Assembly (NCBI RefSeq): GCF_018455725.1
Contig: NZ_JAHCLR010000031.1
Span: 1-33,433, forward strand
Direction: 5' to 3'
Length of the DNA: 33,433 bases
DNA from: Mycolicibacter acidiphilus
GTDB taxonomy: Bacteria; Actinomycetota; Actinomycetes; Mycobacteriales; Mycobacteriaceae
Part shown: positions 1 to 7,667 of the stretch, one piece after another
How positions within the stretch are numbered: position 1 is the stretch's first letter
Layout: each line of letters opens with the position of its first letter
Notes under the pieces: generated by a model
The model's database searches: none
Seen by the model: the letters and a program-made list of their open reading frames with translations, nothing else
Told to the model about the DNA's origin: nothing
Program-made: the position numbers and the translations under genes

Positions 1-46
1 TCCGCGCCGAATTAACCTCCGGCGGCAACACCGCGTAATCCATCAT
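1..46 (-). CDS. PPE family protein, N-terminal fragment (window edge)
   Basis: Reading leftward from 46, the sequence encodes MMDYAVLPPEVNSAR before the window ends. This is the signature N-terminus of a PPE protein and nearly identical to the start of the gene immediately upstream (46-1380). The start ATG at 46-44 shares one base with the TGA stop (48-46) of that upstream PPE, and a second ATG follows at 43-41. The two genes are therefore a tandem, probably translationally coupled pair. PPE proteins are exported by ESX type VII systems, usually as partners of a PE protein. Nothing can be said of the C-terminal half, which lies outside the window. Confidence 0.8.
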   Translation of the reverse strand, partial: MMDYAVLPPEVNSAR

Positions 47-1380
47 CACCTCCGCCCGGAGACCGGGCGCAGACCGGCCAGCCCGAGCAATGAATCGGCC
101 GAACGCTCAAGCGCGTCCCGTTCTTTCGCCAAATCCGCCAGCAGCTCACGCAATTTGCCGAGTTCGTCGCGCTCACTCGACGTGTGCTCACCGGTACCGG
201 GTTGGCCAGACCGCACCGGCCTGGCCGACACGTCACCACCTTTGCTGGTCGGCCTGATCTTCTCCGCATGCGCGCCGGTGTCGGATCGACCCCCCGATCC
301 CGGCCGGCCACTGCCTCCAGTGCTGACGACGCTGGCCACCGGCGGAACACCACCGAGCATGCCGCCTGGTGCGGCCATCCCGGCTTCCGGCAAACTCGCC
401 GCACCCGCAGCCGGCAATACTTTCGCCGCAAGCCGAATCGTTTCGGGGCTCGTAGCCCACGTTGGTGGAACCGACAATCCACCGACCGGCATTGCGCGTC
501 CTAGGCCCGCCGACAAACCTGATCCATAGGAGCCGGCTGAGGTGGGTGCCGATGCGCCGAGCAGCGCCTGAGCGGGAGCGACGCCGGTGGACACCGACGA
601 GGACAGAGCGGCGCCGGCACCGCCGGCCGAGAGCGTTGCGGCAAAAGCCTTTGCGGCCGTTTCAGCACCGGCGATGGTCGGGGTGAGAAACATCAGCTCC
701 CAGAACGAGAAACCATCCGCGCCGACCGGGAAATCTTCCCAAGCAGTCACGCTCCCGATGAACGGACCCAACGCCTTGAGAGTGGGATTGGCGGCGATTT
801 GCTGCGCCAGTTGAGTCAGTGGCCCCGGATTTGCGGCGGCGGCGCCGGCCGGGTTGGTGGTCTGCGGCGGGGCGGTGAAGGCACTACTGCTGGGGGCGGC
901 TGCCGCAGAGTTGGCCGCGTACGTGTACATGGCGGCAGCATCCTGGGCCCACATCTGTTGGTAGTCAGCCTGATTGGCCGCGATCGCGACGCTGTTTTGC
1001 CCGAAGACGTTGGTGCTGACCAGAGTTGTCAGTGCGGCACGGTTAGCCGTAATCACCGGTGGCGGGACGGTAGCAGCAAAAGCCGCCTCGTAGGCCGCTG
1101 CTGCGGCTCTGGCCTGGTTGGCGGTCTCGGCAGCCTGCGCGGCGGTGGCGTTCATCCACGCCGAATACGGCTTGCCGGCAGCCGCCATCGCAGCCGCCGA
1201 ACTTCCCTGCCAGGGCCCGTCAGTCAGTTCGGCCAGCACCGCCCGATACGAGCCCGCCGTCGATGTCAGGGTTGCCGCCAGCCGATCCCAGCCCGCCGCC
1301 GCGGTCAACATCGGCGTCGAGCCCATCCCGGCATACATCCGTGCCGAATTAATCTCCGGCGGCAACACCGCATAATCCAT
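46..1380 (-). CDS. PPE family protein, PPE-SVP type, with coiled-coil tail
   Basis: A 444-residue PPE protein, probably exported through an ESX type VII system to the cell envelope. The N-terminal ~175 residues form the PPE domain: MDYAVLPPE start, the WxG-type turn (WQG) near residue 58, and the helical stretch with the [14 protein letters not shown] motif. Around residue 300 the GGLSVPPTWA segment is the SVP motif that defines the PPE-SVP subfamily. The last ~40 residues (RDELGKLRELLADLAKERDALE...) are charged, heptad-like and probably coiled coil, which is unusual for a PPE. I chose ATG 1380 because it gives the canonical N-terminus; an in-frame GTG at 1383 is possible. No PE partner lies upstream. 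It is followed directly by a second PPE. Substrate or function is unknown. Confidence 0.9.
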   Translation of the reverse strand: MDYAVLPPEINSARMYAGMGSTPMLTAAAGWDRLAATLTSTAGSYRAVLAELTDGPWQGSSAAAMAAAGKPYSAWMNATAAQAAETANQARAAAAAYEAAFAATVPPPVITANRAALTTLVSTNVFGQNSVAIAANQADYQQMWAQDAAAMYTYAANSAAAAPSSSAFTAPPQTTNPAGAAAANPGPLTQLAQQIAANPTLKALGPFIGSVTAWEDFPVGADGFSFWELMFLTPTIAGAETAAKAFAATLSAGGAGAALSSSVSTGVAPAQALLGASAPTSAGSYGSGLSAGLGRAMPVGGLSVPPTWATSPETIRLAAKVLPAAGAASLPEAGMAAPGGMLGGVPPVASVVSTGGSGRPGSGGRSDTGAHAEKIRPTSKGGDVSARPVRSGQPGTGEHTSSERDELGKLRELLADLAKERDALERSADSLLGLAGLRPVSGRR

Positions 1381-1398
1381 CACAGCGACCCCTGCTAC

Positions 1399-1506
1399 TC
1401 AGCTGGATGAGTTTTGCTCGGAAGCAGCTTCTTGCTGCTCGTAGTTACATTTACTTACGACCATCGCACTTAGGCCTCTGGCGCAGTCTTTATAGACATC
1501 CATCAT
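1399..1506 (-). CDS. candidate small ORF (35 aa) ahead of the PPE gene
   Basis: A short frame beginning ATG-ATG at 1506-1501 follows an AGAGGAA ribosome-binding-like sequence and ends 18 bases before the PPE start. The predicted peptide begins MMDVYKDCARGLSAMVV and ends in a polar Gln/Glu/Ser-rich tail. It contains two cysteines and has no recognisable domain. It occupies the slot where a PE gene often precedes a PPE gene but lacks PE features. Its base composition is visibly lower in GC than that of the neighbours. The frame stays open upstream to 1635, but that longer form has no good start context. It may be a real small protein, a leader peptide for the PPE gene, or a chance ORF. Confidence 0.25.
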   Translation of the reverse strand: MMDVYKDCARGLSAMVVSKCNYEQQEAASEQNSSS

Positions 1507-1738
1507 TTCCTCTGTAGGGTTGCGACCCATTCTGAGATTCCGGAAGGCTTCTTGACGCTTCCGGCACATGACCGGTAGCACGTTTGCCTCGCGTCCGGCG
1601 GTGAGTGCGTAGAAACGGCACCCCCGTCGAACCATTCTTCAATCTCGGTTCCACACCCCTCGGCACCATTCGCAGCATCGCTGTGTGCTGAACCACTCTG
1701 GAAGACGAAAATACGTCAGCTCACATTGCGGTGTCCAA

Positions 1739-1779
1739 GATTAATCCCCCGTGGATTTAGACATGGGATCGATTAATCG
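1739..1779. promoter_or_regulatory. repeated palindrome GATTAATC, two copies
   Basis: GATTAATC, itself a palindrome, occurs at 1739-1746 and again at 1771-1778, where it is flanked to give CGATTAATCG. The copies start 32 bp apart, about three helical turns. AT-rich palindromes on the same DNA face in an otherwise GC-rich intergenic region could be protein-binding sites. They lie between the divergent PPE and SDR genes. The regulator is unknown. Confidence 0.35.
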
Positions 1780-1791
1780 GAGCCCACGCGC

Positions 1792-1811
1792 TCCTCGACC
1801 GCGGTCGAGGA
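1792..1811. promoter_or_regulatory. 20-bp perfect palindrome upstream of the SDR gene
   Basis: TCCTCGACCGCGGTCGAGGA reads identically on both strands. It lies 93 bp upstream of the SDR start at 1905. Size and symmetry fit a dimeric repressor operator, for example TetR-type. It does not resemble the IdeR iron box, although the M. tuberculosis homologue of the SDR has been described as iron-regulated. A hairpin in RNA is the alternative; there is no following T-run. Confidence 0.45.
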
Positions 1812-1904
1812 TGCCTCGCTCGTTCGGTGACCTCGGGCCTCCGGCAACCCTGCAACACAATGGGGTGCTCGCGAGACTGTCGGCTGCCACATAGGCTGAC
1901 CGAC

Positions 1905-2765
1905 ATGCCCAACTCAGGACCGCTCTCCGGCAAGACCATGTTCATCTCCGGCGCCAGCCGCGGCATCGGGTTGGCGATCGCCAAGCGCGTCGCCGCCGAC
2001 GGCGCCAACGTCGCACTGGTCGCCAAGACCGCGGAACCGCACCCGAAGCTGCCCGGCACCGTCTACACCGCGGCGAAGGAGATCGAGGAGGCCGGCGGGC
2101 AGGCGCTGCCGATCGTCGGCGACATCCGCGACGGCGACTCGGTGGCCGCGGCCGTCGCGGCGGCCGTCGAGCAGTTCGGCGGCATCGACATCTGCGTCAA
2201 CAATGCCTCGGCGATCAACCTGGGCACCATCCTCGAGGTCCCGCTGAAGCGCTTCGACCTGATGAACGGCATCGAGGTGCGCGGCACCTACGCGGTGTCG
2301 CAGGCCTGCATCCCGCACATGATCGGGCGGGCGAACCCGCACATCCTGACGCTGTCCCCGCCGGTCCGGCTGGAGTCGGAGTGGCTCAAGCCGACCGCCT
2401 ACATGATGGCCAAGTTCGGGATGACGCTGTGCGCGCTGGGCATGGCCGAGGAGCTGCGCGAGCACGGCATCGCCTCCAATGCGCTGTGGCCGCGCACGCT
2501 GATCGCCACTGCCGCGGTGCAGAACCTGCTCGGCGGTGACGAGGCGATGGCCCGGTCCCGCAAGCCCGACGTGTACGCCGACGCCGCCTACGCGGTGCTG
2601 ACCAAGCCGGCGGCCGAGTACACCGGCCACGCACTGCTCTGCGAGGACGTGCTGCTCGCCTCGGGTGTCACCGACCTGTCGGTGTACGACTGCGTGCCGG
2701 GCTCGGACCTCGGCGTGGACCTGTGGGTGGACACCGTCAACCCGCCGGGGTACGTGCAGCCCTAA
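1905..2765 (+). CDS. short-chain dehydrogenase/reductase (Rv3224-like)
   Basis: A 286-residue NAD(P)-dependent oxidoreductase of the classical SDR fold, probably cytosolic. The cofactor loop SGASRGIG is at residues 15-22, the NNAS motif near 98, and the catalytic Tyr and Lys in YMMAK near 166, with a serine in LTLSPP ahead of it. The spacer after the first strand (AKTAEPHPKLPGT) and the C-terminal part resemble the HSDL2-like subgroup. It matches what I know of M. tuberculosis Rv3224, and the SRAP, aroA and rsgA genes follow in the same order after an insertion. I chose the ATG at 1905 because it directly precedes the SDR fold; upstream codons in the frame are not SDR-like. The substrate is unknown, possibly an acyl or hydroxyacyl compound. 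Confidence 0.85.
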   Translation: MPNSGPLSGKTMFISGASRGIGLAIAKRVAADGANVALVAKTAEPHPKLPGTVYTAAKEIEEAGGQALPIVGDIRDGDSVAAAVAAAVEQFGGIDICVNNASAINLGTILEVPLKRFDLMNGIEVRGTYAVSQACIPHMIGRANPHILTLSPPVRLESEWLKPTAYMMAKFGMTLCALGMAEELREHGIASNALWPRTLIATAAVQNLLGGDEAMARSRKPDVYADAAYAVLTKPAAEYTGHALLCEDVLLASGVTDLSVYDCVPGSDLGVDLWVDTVNPPGYVQP

Positions 2766-2781
2766 GAACAGGGCATGCGCG

Positions 2782-4200
2782 TCACCGGTCGAGTGGCAGC
2801 GTCAGCCGGAAACTGGCGCCGCCGTCATGGTCCAGGCAGGCCAGTTCACCGCCGTGCGCTCCGGCCAGGGCGCGGGCGATCGGCAGGCCCAGCCCGGCGC
2901 CGCCGTGGTCGCGTCCGCGCGCGTTGTCCAACCGCACCAGCCGGTTGAAGATCCGCTGCCGATCCTCGGCGGCGATGCCGATCCCGGTGTCGGTGACGGT
3001 TACCTCGGCGCTCGCCCCGCTGCGCGCGACATCGACGCTGATCCGGCCGCCGGGCGGGGTGTAGCGGCGCGCGTTGTCGAGCAGATTGGACAGGATCTGC
3101 GTCAGCCGGGTCGGATCCACCCGCACCGGCAGCGCGGCCAGCCCGGTGCGCTCGATGTTGAGCTGCGGGGCCAGCATCGCGGCCCGATCGACCTCATTGG
3201 TGACGATCCCGACCAGGTCGGTGTCGCGCAGTTCCAGCGGCATCCCGGCGTCGATGTAGCTCAGATCGAGCATGTCGGCGACCAGCCGGGTGGCCCGTCG
3301 GGCATCGGAGAGCAGCAGCGTCGCGCGCCGGTGCTGGCGGCGGGCCGCATCCTCGCTCGGCGCCACCCCGCCCTGGTCGATGTTGCTGATGATCTGTTCG
3401 GCGGCGGCCTGGATGCCCGCAATCGGGGTGCGCAGTTCGTGTGCGGCGTCGGCCAGGAACCGGCGCACCTCCGCCTCGGCGTGCTGCGCTTTCTCCGCGG
3501 CGTCCTGCGCCCGGTGCTCGGAATCCTCCAGCGCGTCCAGCATGTCGTCGAAAGCGGTTGCGGCCCGGCCCAGTTCGGTGTCGACCCGGTCCGGGTGCAG
3601 CCGCCGGCCCCGATCGCCGGTGGTGATGTCACGCGCCAGTTCGGTGAACCGCTTCAGCGGCGAAAGCGTCACCCGGCTGGCCAGGACCAGCAGTGCGGCC
3701 GCCACCAGCAGGGTGGTCAGTCCGGTGCCGATCATCAGCCGCCGCAACCGGTTCAGGGTCGCGGTCGCCTCGGTGGTGTCGGCGACCAGGATCACCCGGC
3801 CGCCGTCGGCCAGCGGATGCACCAGCACGGTGGCGGTGTCGTCGGGCTCCAGCGGCGGCGGCGCCAGACTCGACCCGGTGGTGGCGTCGGGTTCGATCGC
3901 CGGGTCGCCGTAGGTCCTGCCGTCGGCGGTGACCACCAGCGCGCCCACCACCCCGCCGTTGAGCTGTTCGGCCACCTTGTCCGGCGGAATGTGCAGTGCC
4001 ACCAGGGAATCGGCACGCGCCGTCGCGGAGTCCAGCCGCTGATGCAGGCTGCGGTTGGCCTGCCGCTCCAGGGTGATGTCGATGACGATCCCGACCGCCA
4101 CCAGCAGCACCGCCAGCAGCCCCACCACCATCACCGCCAGCCGGCGCCACAGCGACGGCGTCGCGGTGAACACCCCGGGCGCCGCCGGCACCGGAGTCAC
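2782..4200 (-). CDS. sensor histidine kinase of an OmpR-type two-component system
   Basis: A 472-residue membrane sensor kinase. A first membrane helix lies at about residues 21-40, an extracytoplasmic sensor region at 41-154, and a second helix at about 156-175. These are followed by a HAMP linker and the HisKA dimerisation helix with phospho-accepting His254 in AHELRTP. The ATPase domain has the N box (LSNLLDNARRY), G1 (DTGIGI) and G2 (GGAGLGL). All catalytic motifs are intact. The GTG start at 4200-4198 overlaps the TGA stop of the response regulator, so the pair is translationally coupled. The extracytoplasmic domain has no motif I recognise, so the signal is unknown. The gene ends 16 bp from the convergent SDR. 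Confidence 0.92.
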   Translation of the reverse strand: MTPVPAAPGVFTATPSLWRRLAVMVVGLLAVLLVAVGIVIDITLERQANRSLHQRLDSATARADSLVALHIPPDKVAEQLNGGVVGALVVTADGRTYGDPAIEPDATTGSSLAPPPLEPDDTATVLVHPLADGGRVILVADTTEATATLNRLRRLMIGTGLTTLLVAAALLVLASRVTLSPLKRFTELARDITTGDRGRRLHPDRVDTELGRAATAFDDMLDALEDSEHRAQDAAEKAQHAEAEVRRFLADAAHELRTPIAGIQAAAEQIISNIDQGGVAPSEDAARRQHRRATLLLSDARRATRLVADMLDLSYIDAGMPLELRDTDLVGIVTNEVDRAAMLAPQLNIERTGLAALPVRVDPTRLTQILSNLLDNARRYTPPGGRISVDVARSGASAEVTVTDTGIGIAAEDRQRIFNRLVRLDNARGRDHGGAGLGLPIARALAGAHGGELACLDHDGGASFRLTLPLDR

Positions 4201-4922
4201 GAATCCCTCTGCAGTTGCAGGCGATACCCGATGCCGCGAACGGTGTGCAGAACACGCGGGCCGTGCGCCTCCAGTTTCTGCCGCAGGCCGCTGATGTGCA
4301 CCTGCACCAGGTTGGGGTCGTAGGCCTCGTAACCCCACACCGCGTTCAGGATCTGGGTGCTGCTGACGATCCGGCCGCGCTGTTCGACCAGGTACACCAG
4401 CACCCGCAGTTCGGTGGCCGTCAGGTTCAGTTCGCTGCCGGCCCGCGAGGCCACCCCGGCGTCGACGTCGACCATCAGGTCGCCGAACTGCACCACCGCG
4501 GGCAGTCGCCCGCGTCGGCGCAGCACCGCACCGACCCGAGACACCAGTTCGGCGAGTTCGAACGGCTTGACCACGTAGTCGTCGGCGCCGCCGTCCAGGC
4601 CGCGCAGCCGGTCCGGCAGGCCGTCCCGCGCGGTGAGCAGCACGATCCCGACCTCCCCCCAGCGCAGGATCACGTCCATCAGGGCGAACCCGTCGCGGCC
4701 CGGCAGCATCACGTCCAGCACCACCAGATCCGGCCGGAACCCGTCCAGCACCTCCTCCAGGCCGGCGCCGTCGGGCTGGGTGTCGGTGAGGTACCCGGCG
4801 TCGGCCAGCGCCTCGCTGACCATCTCCCGGATCGTCTCGGAGTCCTCCACCACCAGCACCCGCGGGGTGCCCACGCTGAAGGTCTCGGCGCCCCGCCGAT
4901 TCCCGGCGGTGGAATCAACCAT
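4197..4922 (-). CDS. OmpR/PhoB-family response regulator
   Basis: A 241-residue DNA-binding response regulator, partner of the kinase at 2782-4200. The receiver domain has the acidic pocket (E26, D27), phospho-acceptor Asp70 in VLDVMLPG, the LLTARD switch threonine and the KPFE lysine. The C-terminal winged helix carries ELRVLVYLVEQRGRIVS and the recognition-helix segment VQVHISGLRQKLE. Regulators of this class bind direct repeats with 11-bp periodicity, and exactly such a repeat lies at 5000-5021, about 80 bp upstream, in the promoter shared with the divergent PPE genes. Autoregulation and control of the PPE pair are therefore likely (inference). I cannot assign it to a named M. tuberculosis system. 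Confidence 0.93.
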   Translation of the reverse strand: MVDSTAGNRRGAETFSVGTPRVLVVEDSETIREMVSEALADAGYLTDTQPDGAGLEEVLDGFRPDLVVLDVMLPGRDGFALMDVILRWGEVGIVLLTARDGLPDRLRGLDGGADDYVVKPFELAELVSRVGAVLRRRGRLPAVVQFGDLMVDVDAGVASRAGSELNLTATELRVLVYLVEQRGRIVSSTQILNAVWGYEAYDPNLVQVHISGLRQKLEAHGPRVLHTVRGIGYRLQLQRDS

Positions 4923-4999
4923 GACCCATTGTTAGCACTGCGGCCCCGCGGCGCGGCGGAGACGCCCTGTCGATGTCGCCGCGGTCACAATTCGGCTTC

Positions 5000-5021
5000 T
5001 TCAGGTTCACTTCAAGTTCAC
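5000..5021. promoter_or_regulatory. tandem 11-bp direct repeat, putative response-regulator box
   Basis: TTCAGGTTCAC (5000-5010) is followed without a gap by TTCAAGTTCAC (5011-5021); the two differ at one base. A third partial copy, CTGGTTCAC, ends at 5040. Head-to-tail 11-bp repeats are the known binding geometry of PhoB/OmpR-family regulators. The site sits between the regulator gene (start 4922) and the PPE gene (start 5128). A TACCGT hexamer at 5026-5031 could be a -10 element for the PPE genes, which would place the repeat over the -35 region. Confidence 0.65.
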
Positions 5022-5127
5022 TGTTTACCGTCTGGTTCACCGACAACCGTCGGCGCGCGCCCGCTGCCCGCGGTGCGGTCGAACATCCCCCCACTCGCAG
5101 CCGACACCGGATCGAGATTGAGCAGCA

Positions 5128-6465
5128 ATGGATTTCGCAGCATTACCACCGGAGGTCAACTCGGGCCGCATGTACGCCGGCGCCGGGTCGGGACCGATGC
5201 TGGCCGCTGCGGCGTCCTGGGACGCGCTCGCCGTGGAACTGCACACCGTCGGGCTGGCCTACGAATCGGTGATCGCGGAGTTGAACAACGGCTGGCTGGG
5301 CCCCAGTGCCGCCCTGATGGCCGCCGCCGCCGCACCCTACGCCGAGTGGATGCGGGCCACCTCCGCCCAGGCCGAGCAGACCGCCATGCAGGCCAAGGCC
5401 GCGGTCGCCGCCTACGAGTCGGCGTTCGCGATGACGGTGCCACCGCCGGCGGTCGCCACCAACCGCAGCCAGCTGACGTCGCTGCTGGCGAGCAACTTCC
5501 TCGGCCAGAACACTCTCGCGATCGCCGCCACCGAAGCCCAGTACGCGCAGATGTGGGCCCAAGACGCCGCCGCCATGTACGGCTACGCCTCCGCGTCCGC
5601 ATCGGCCTCCCGACTGACCCCGTTCACCCAGCCGCCGCAGACCACCAACCAGGCCGGATCGGCGAACCGGGCCGCCGCGGTCGGGCAGGCCGGGGCCGCC
5701 GCGGCCGGCAGCAACGGCGAGAGCGTGATGTCGGCGCTGACCCAGGCTCTGCAGGGCCTGACGATGCCGGGCGTCGGGGAGACGTCCGGCCTGTTCAGCG
5801 CCGCCGGATCGGCGGCCGCGCTCTCACCGGCGATGCTGGCGTCGCTGACCGGCCTCGGGGTGGACCTGTTCGGGACGTTCGTGATCGACTCCGCCGGCAC
5901 CTTCGGCTTCGACGTGATCGGCACGTTCGGCATCGACATGATCGGGGTCGGCGAGATCGGCAGTGAACTGCTGCCCGCGGTCGGCCTGATCAACTCGACG
6001 ACGCCGGTCGCGGCCGGGTTGGGCGAGGCCGCGTCGCTGGGCCGGCTGTCGGTGCCGCCGGCGTGGGCGACCGCCGTCCCCACCGTCATCCAGCAGGTGA
6101 ACACGGCGCTGCCGACGGCCGGGGCGGCCGCGGTGCCGGCCGTGGCCGCGGGCGAGACGGCGATTCCATTCGCGGAGATGGCCACCGCCGGGGTCGCCGG
6201 GCGGGCCACCGCCGGGATCGGCCGGGGCGTCGGGCGCGGTAGTGCGAGTCGGCCGGCGGCCGCCGCCTGCAAGCAACCGGCGGTCGCGAAGGTGGTGCTG
6301 CGCTCCGACGAGGAGAAGGAACCGCCCGCGCCGTCGCACCGCCCGCTGAACGGCCCGATCACCCGGATCTCCGGTGAACTTCGTGAACTCGCCGACCTGC
6401 GCGACGCCGGGATCCTCACCGACGAGGAGTTCACGCAGGAGAAGCGCCGCCTGCTCGGCAGGTGA
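5128..6465 (+). CDS. PPE-SVP protein with SHOCT-like C-terminus
   Basis: A 445-residue PPE protein, probably exported by an ESX system. The PPE domain runs over the first ~175 residues (MDFAALPPE start, WLG turn in [22 protein letters not shown]). A central stretch from residue 249 contains three consecutive eight-residue repeats of the form GTFxxDxx. The SVP motif ([10 protein letters not shown]) is near 308. The last ~30 residues, with [18 protein letters not shown] and a final LLGR, match the SHOCT pattern (short amphipathic helix, G-I-L-T, EEF, basic end), known mainly from bacterial membrane and oligomerising proteins. I do not recall SHOCT as a standard PPE tail. It is the first gene of a PPE pair, divergent from a response regulator, without a PE partner. 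The ribosome-binding site is weak. Confidence 0.92.
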   Translation: MDFAALPPEVNSGRMYAGAGSGPMLAAAASWDALAVELHTVGLAYESVIAELNNGWLGPSAALMAAAAAPYAEWMRATSAQAEQTAMQAKAAVAAYESAFAMTVPPPAVATNRSQLTSLLASNFLGQNTLAIAATEAQYAQMWAQDAAAMYGYASASASASRLTPFTQPPQTTNQAGSANRAAAVGQAGAAAAGSNGESVMSALTQALQGLTMPGVGETSGLFSAAGSAAALSPAMLASLTGLGVDLFGTFVIDSAGTFGFDVIGTFGIDMIGVGEIGSELLPAVGLINSTTPVAAGLGEAASLGRLSVPPAWATAVPTVIQQVNTALPTAGAAAVPAVAAGETAIPFAEMATAGVAGRATAGIGRGVGRGSASRPAAAACKQPAVAKVVLRSDEEKEPPAPSHRPLNGPITRISGELRELADLRDAGILTDEEFTQEKRRLLGR

Positions 6466-6470
6466 GACTC

Positions 6471-7667
6471 ATGGACTTCGCACTGTTGCCACCGGAGGTC
6501 AACTCGGGGCGGATGTATGCCGGGGCCGGTGCCGGTCCGCTGCTGGCGGCGTCGGCGGCCTGGGATGCGCTGGCCGCGGAGCTGCAGACGATGGGCGCGG
6601 CCTACGATTCGGCGCTCGCCGAACTGGCGACCGGCTGGTCGGGCCCGAGCGCGGTCCGGATGGCGTCCGCAGCCGCACCGTACGCGCACTGGATGCACGT
6701 CACTTCCGAGCAGGCCGAGCACACCGCCGGGCAGGCCCGGGCGGCCGTGGCCGCCTACGAGTCGGCGTTCGCGATGACGGTGCCGCCGCCGGTGATCGCC
6801 GCCAACCGCAGCCTGCTGATGACGCTGGTGGCGACGAACTTCTTCGGCCAGAACACCGCCGCGATCGCGGCCACCGAAGCGCACTACGCGCAGATGTGGG
6901 CCCAAGACGCCACCGCGATGTACACCTACGCTGCCGGCGCCGCCGCGGCGACTCGGCTGGCCCCGTTCAGCGCGCCGCCCAAGACGACCGATTCGACGCC
7001 GCAGCATTCGGTCGCCGCTCCGGCCGTCGGGCAGGCCGCCGGGCTGCTCGGCACCGTCCTGGAGGTCCTCACCGAGCCGACCGTGCTGGTCGACTTCCTC
7101 GGGATGGGCGGCGACGCGCTCGGCAGCTTCGGGGTGGACCTGGCCGGCCCGTTCGGTTTCGGGTTGGCCGGGATCGGCGAGATCGGCGAGGGGCTGCTGC
7201 CGTTCGAGGAGCTCAGCGAACTGGCCGGCGCGGTGGCCCCGTCGGCCGCCATGGGCGACGGGGTGCTGGTCGGCAGCCTGAGCGTGCCGCAGTCCTGGGC
7301 GTCGAGCGCACCGATGATGCTCCGCAACGCCACGCTGCCGCTGTCGGCGGCGGGCACGGCCGGTTCCGGGATCGCGGCCGCGGAGGCGGCGGTGCCGTTC
7401 GCCGAGATGGCCGGGGCCGGGCTGGCCGGGCGCGCCAGCGCGTCGCTGGGTTCCGGCGTCCGGGCGGGCGAACCGACCCGCCGGCTGGCGGTGCCCGAGC
7501 GCAAGCCGACGTCGCCGGTGGATCTGCCGGAGTTGCCGGCGGTCTCGGCGTTCGGGCTGCTGATGGGCGCCGACGTGGAATTGCGGGAGCTGGCCGAACT
7601 GCGCAGCGCCGGGATTCTCACCGACGACGAGTACGCCCAGCAGAAGCGCCGCCTGGTCAACCGCTAG
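6471..7667 (+). CDS. PPE-SVP protein with SHOCT-like C-terminus (tandem paralogue)
   Basis: A 398-residue PPE protein closely related to its upstream neighbour: [20 protein letters not shown] start, WSG turn, [14 protein letters not shown], an SVP motif ([10 protein letters not shown]), glycine/phenylalanine octads ([16 protein letters not shown]), and a C-terminal SHOCT-like stretch ([18 protein letters not shown], then LVNR). The ATG at 6471 lies five bases after the previous stop, with AGGTGA (6460-6465) as ribosome-binding site. A GTG at 6462 would overlap the preceding gene and add three residues. The pair looks like a tandem duplication. Its 3' end overlaps the convergent SRAP gene by four bases. 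Confidence 0.92.
   Translation: MDFALLPPEVNSGRMYAGAGAGPLLAASAAWDALAAELQTMGAAYDSALAELATGWSGPSAVRMASAAAPYAHWMHVTSEQAEHTAGQARAAVAAYESAFAMTVPPPVIAANRSLLMTLVATNFFGQNTAAIAATEAHYAQMWAQDATAMYTYAAGAAAATRLAPFSAPPKTTDSTPQHSVAAPAVGQAAGLLGTVLEVLTEPTVLVDFLGMGGDALGSFGVDLAGPFGFGLAGIGEIGEGLLPFEELSELAGAVAPSAAMGDGVLVGSLSVPQSWASSAPMMLRNATLPLSAAGTAGSGIAAAEAAVPFAEMAGAGLAGRASASLGSGVRAGEPTRRLAVPERKPTSPVDLPELPAVSAFGLLMGADVELRELAELRSAGILTDDEYAQQKRRLVNR

Larger units (their letters stand above)
1507..1904. other. intergenic region of about 400 bp, partly low GC
   Basis: There is no convincing gene here. The part nearest the PPE gene is clearly less GC-rich than the rest of the window. A possible minus-strand promoter for the PPE side is TTGGAC (1738-1733) with TATTTT (1713-1708), 19 bp apart. 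The right part holds a repeated GATTAATC palindrome and a 20-bp perfect palindrome, listed separately. Confidence 0.4.

Noticed and set aside
1645-1670. tRNA-like 3' end: GGTTCCACACCCCTCGGCACCA
   Set aside because: The T-loop does not fit TTCRA, no matching acceptor strand is found about 75 bases upstream, and the T-stem does not pair.
2665-4323. Long plus-strand open frame opposite the histidine kinase
   Set aside because: The kinase frame has all catalytic motifs; the antisense translation is Arg/Gln/Gly-rich without any domain and is a high-GC shadow.
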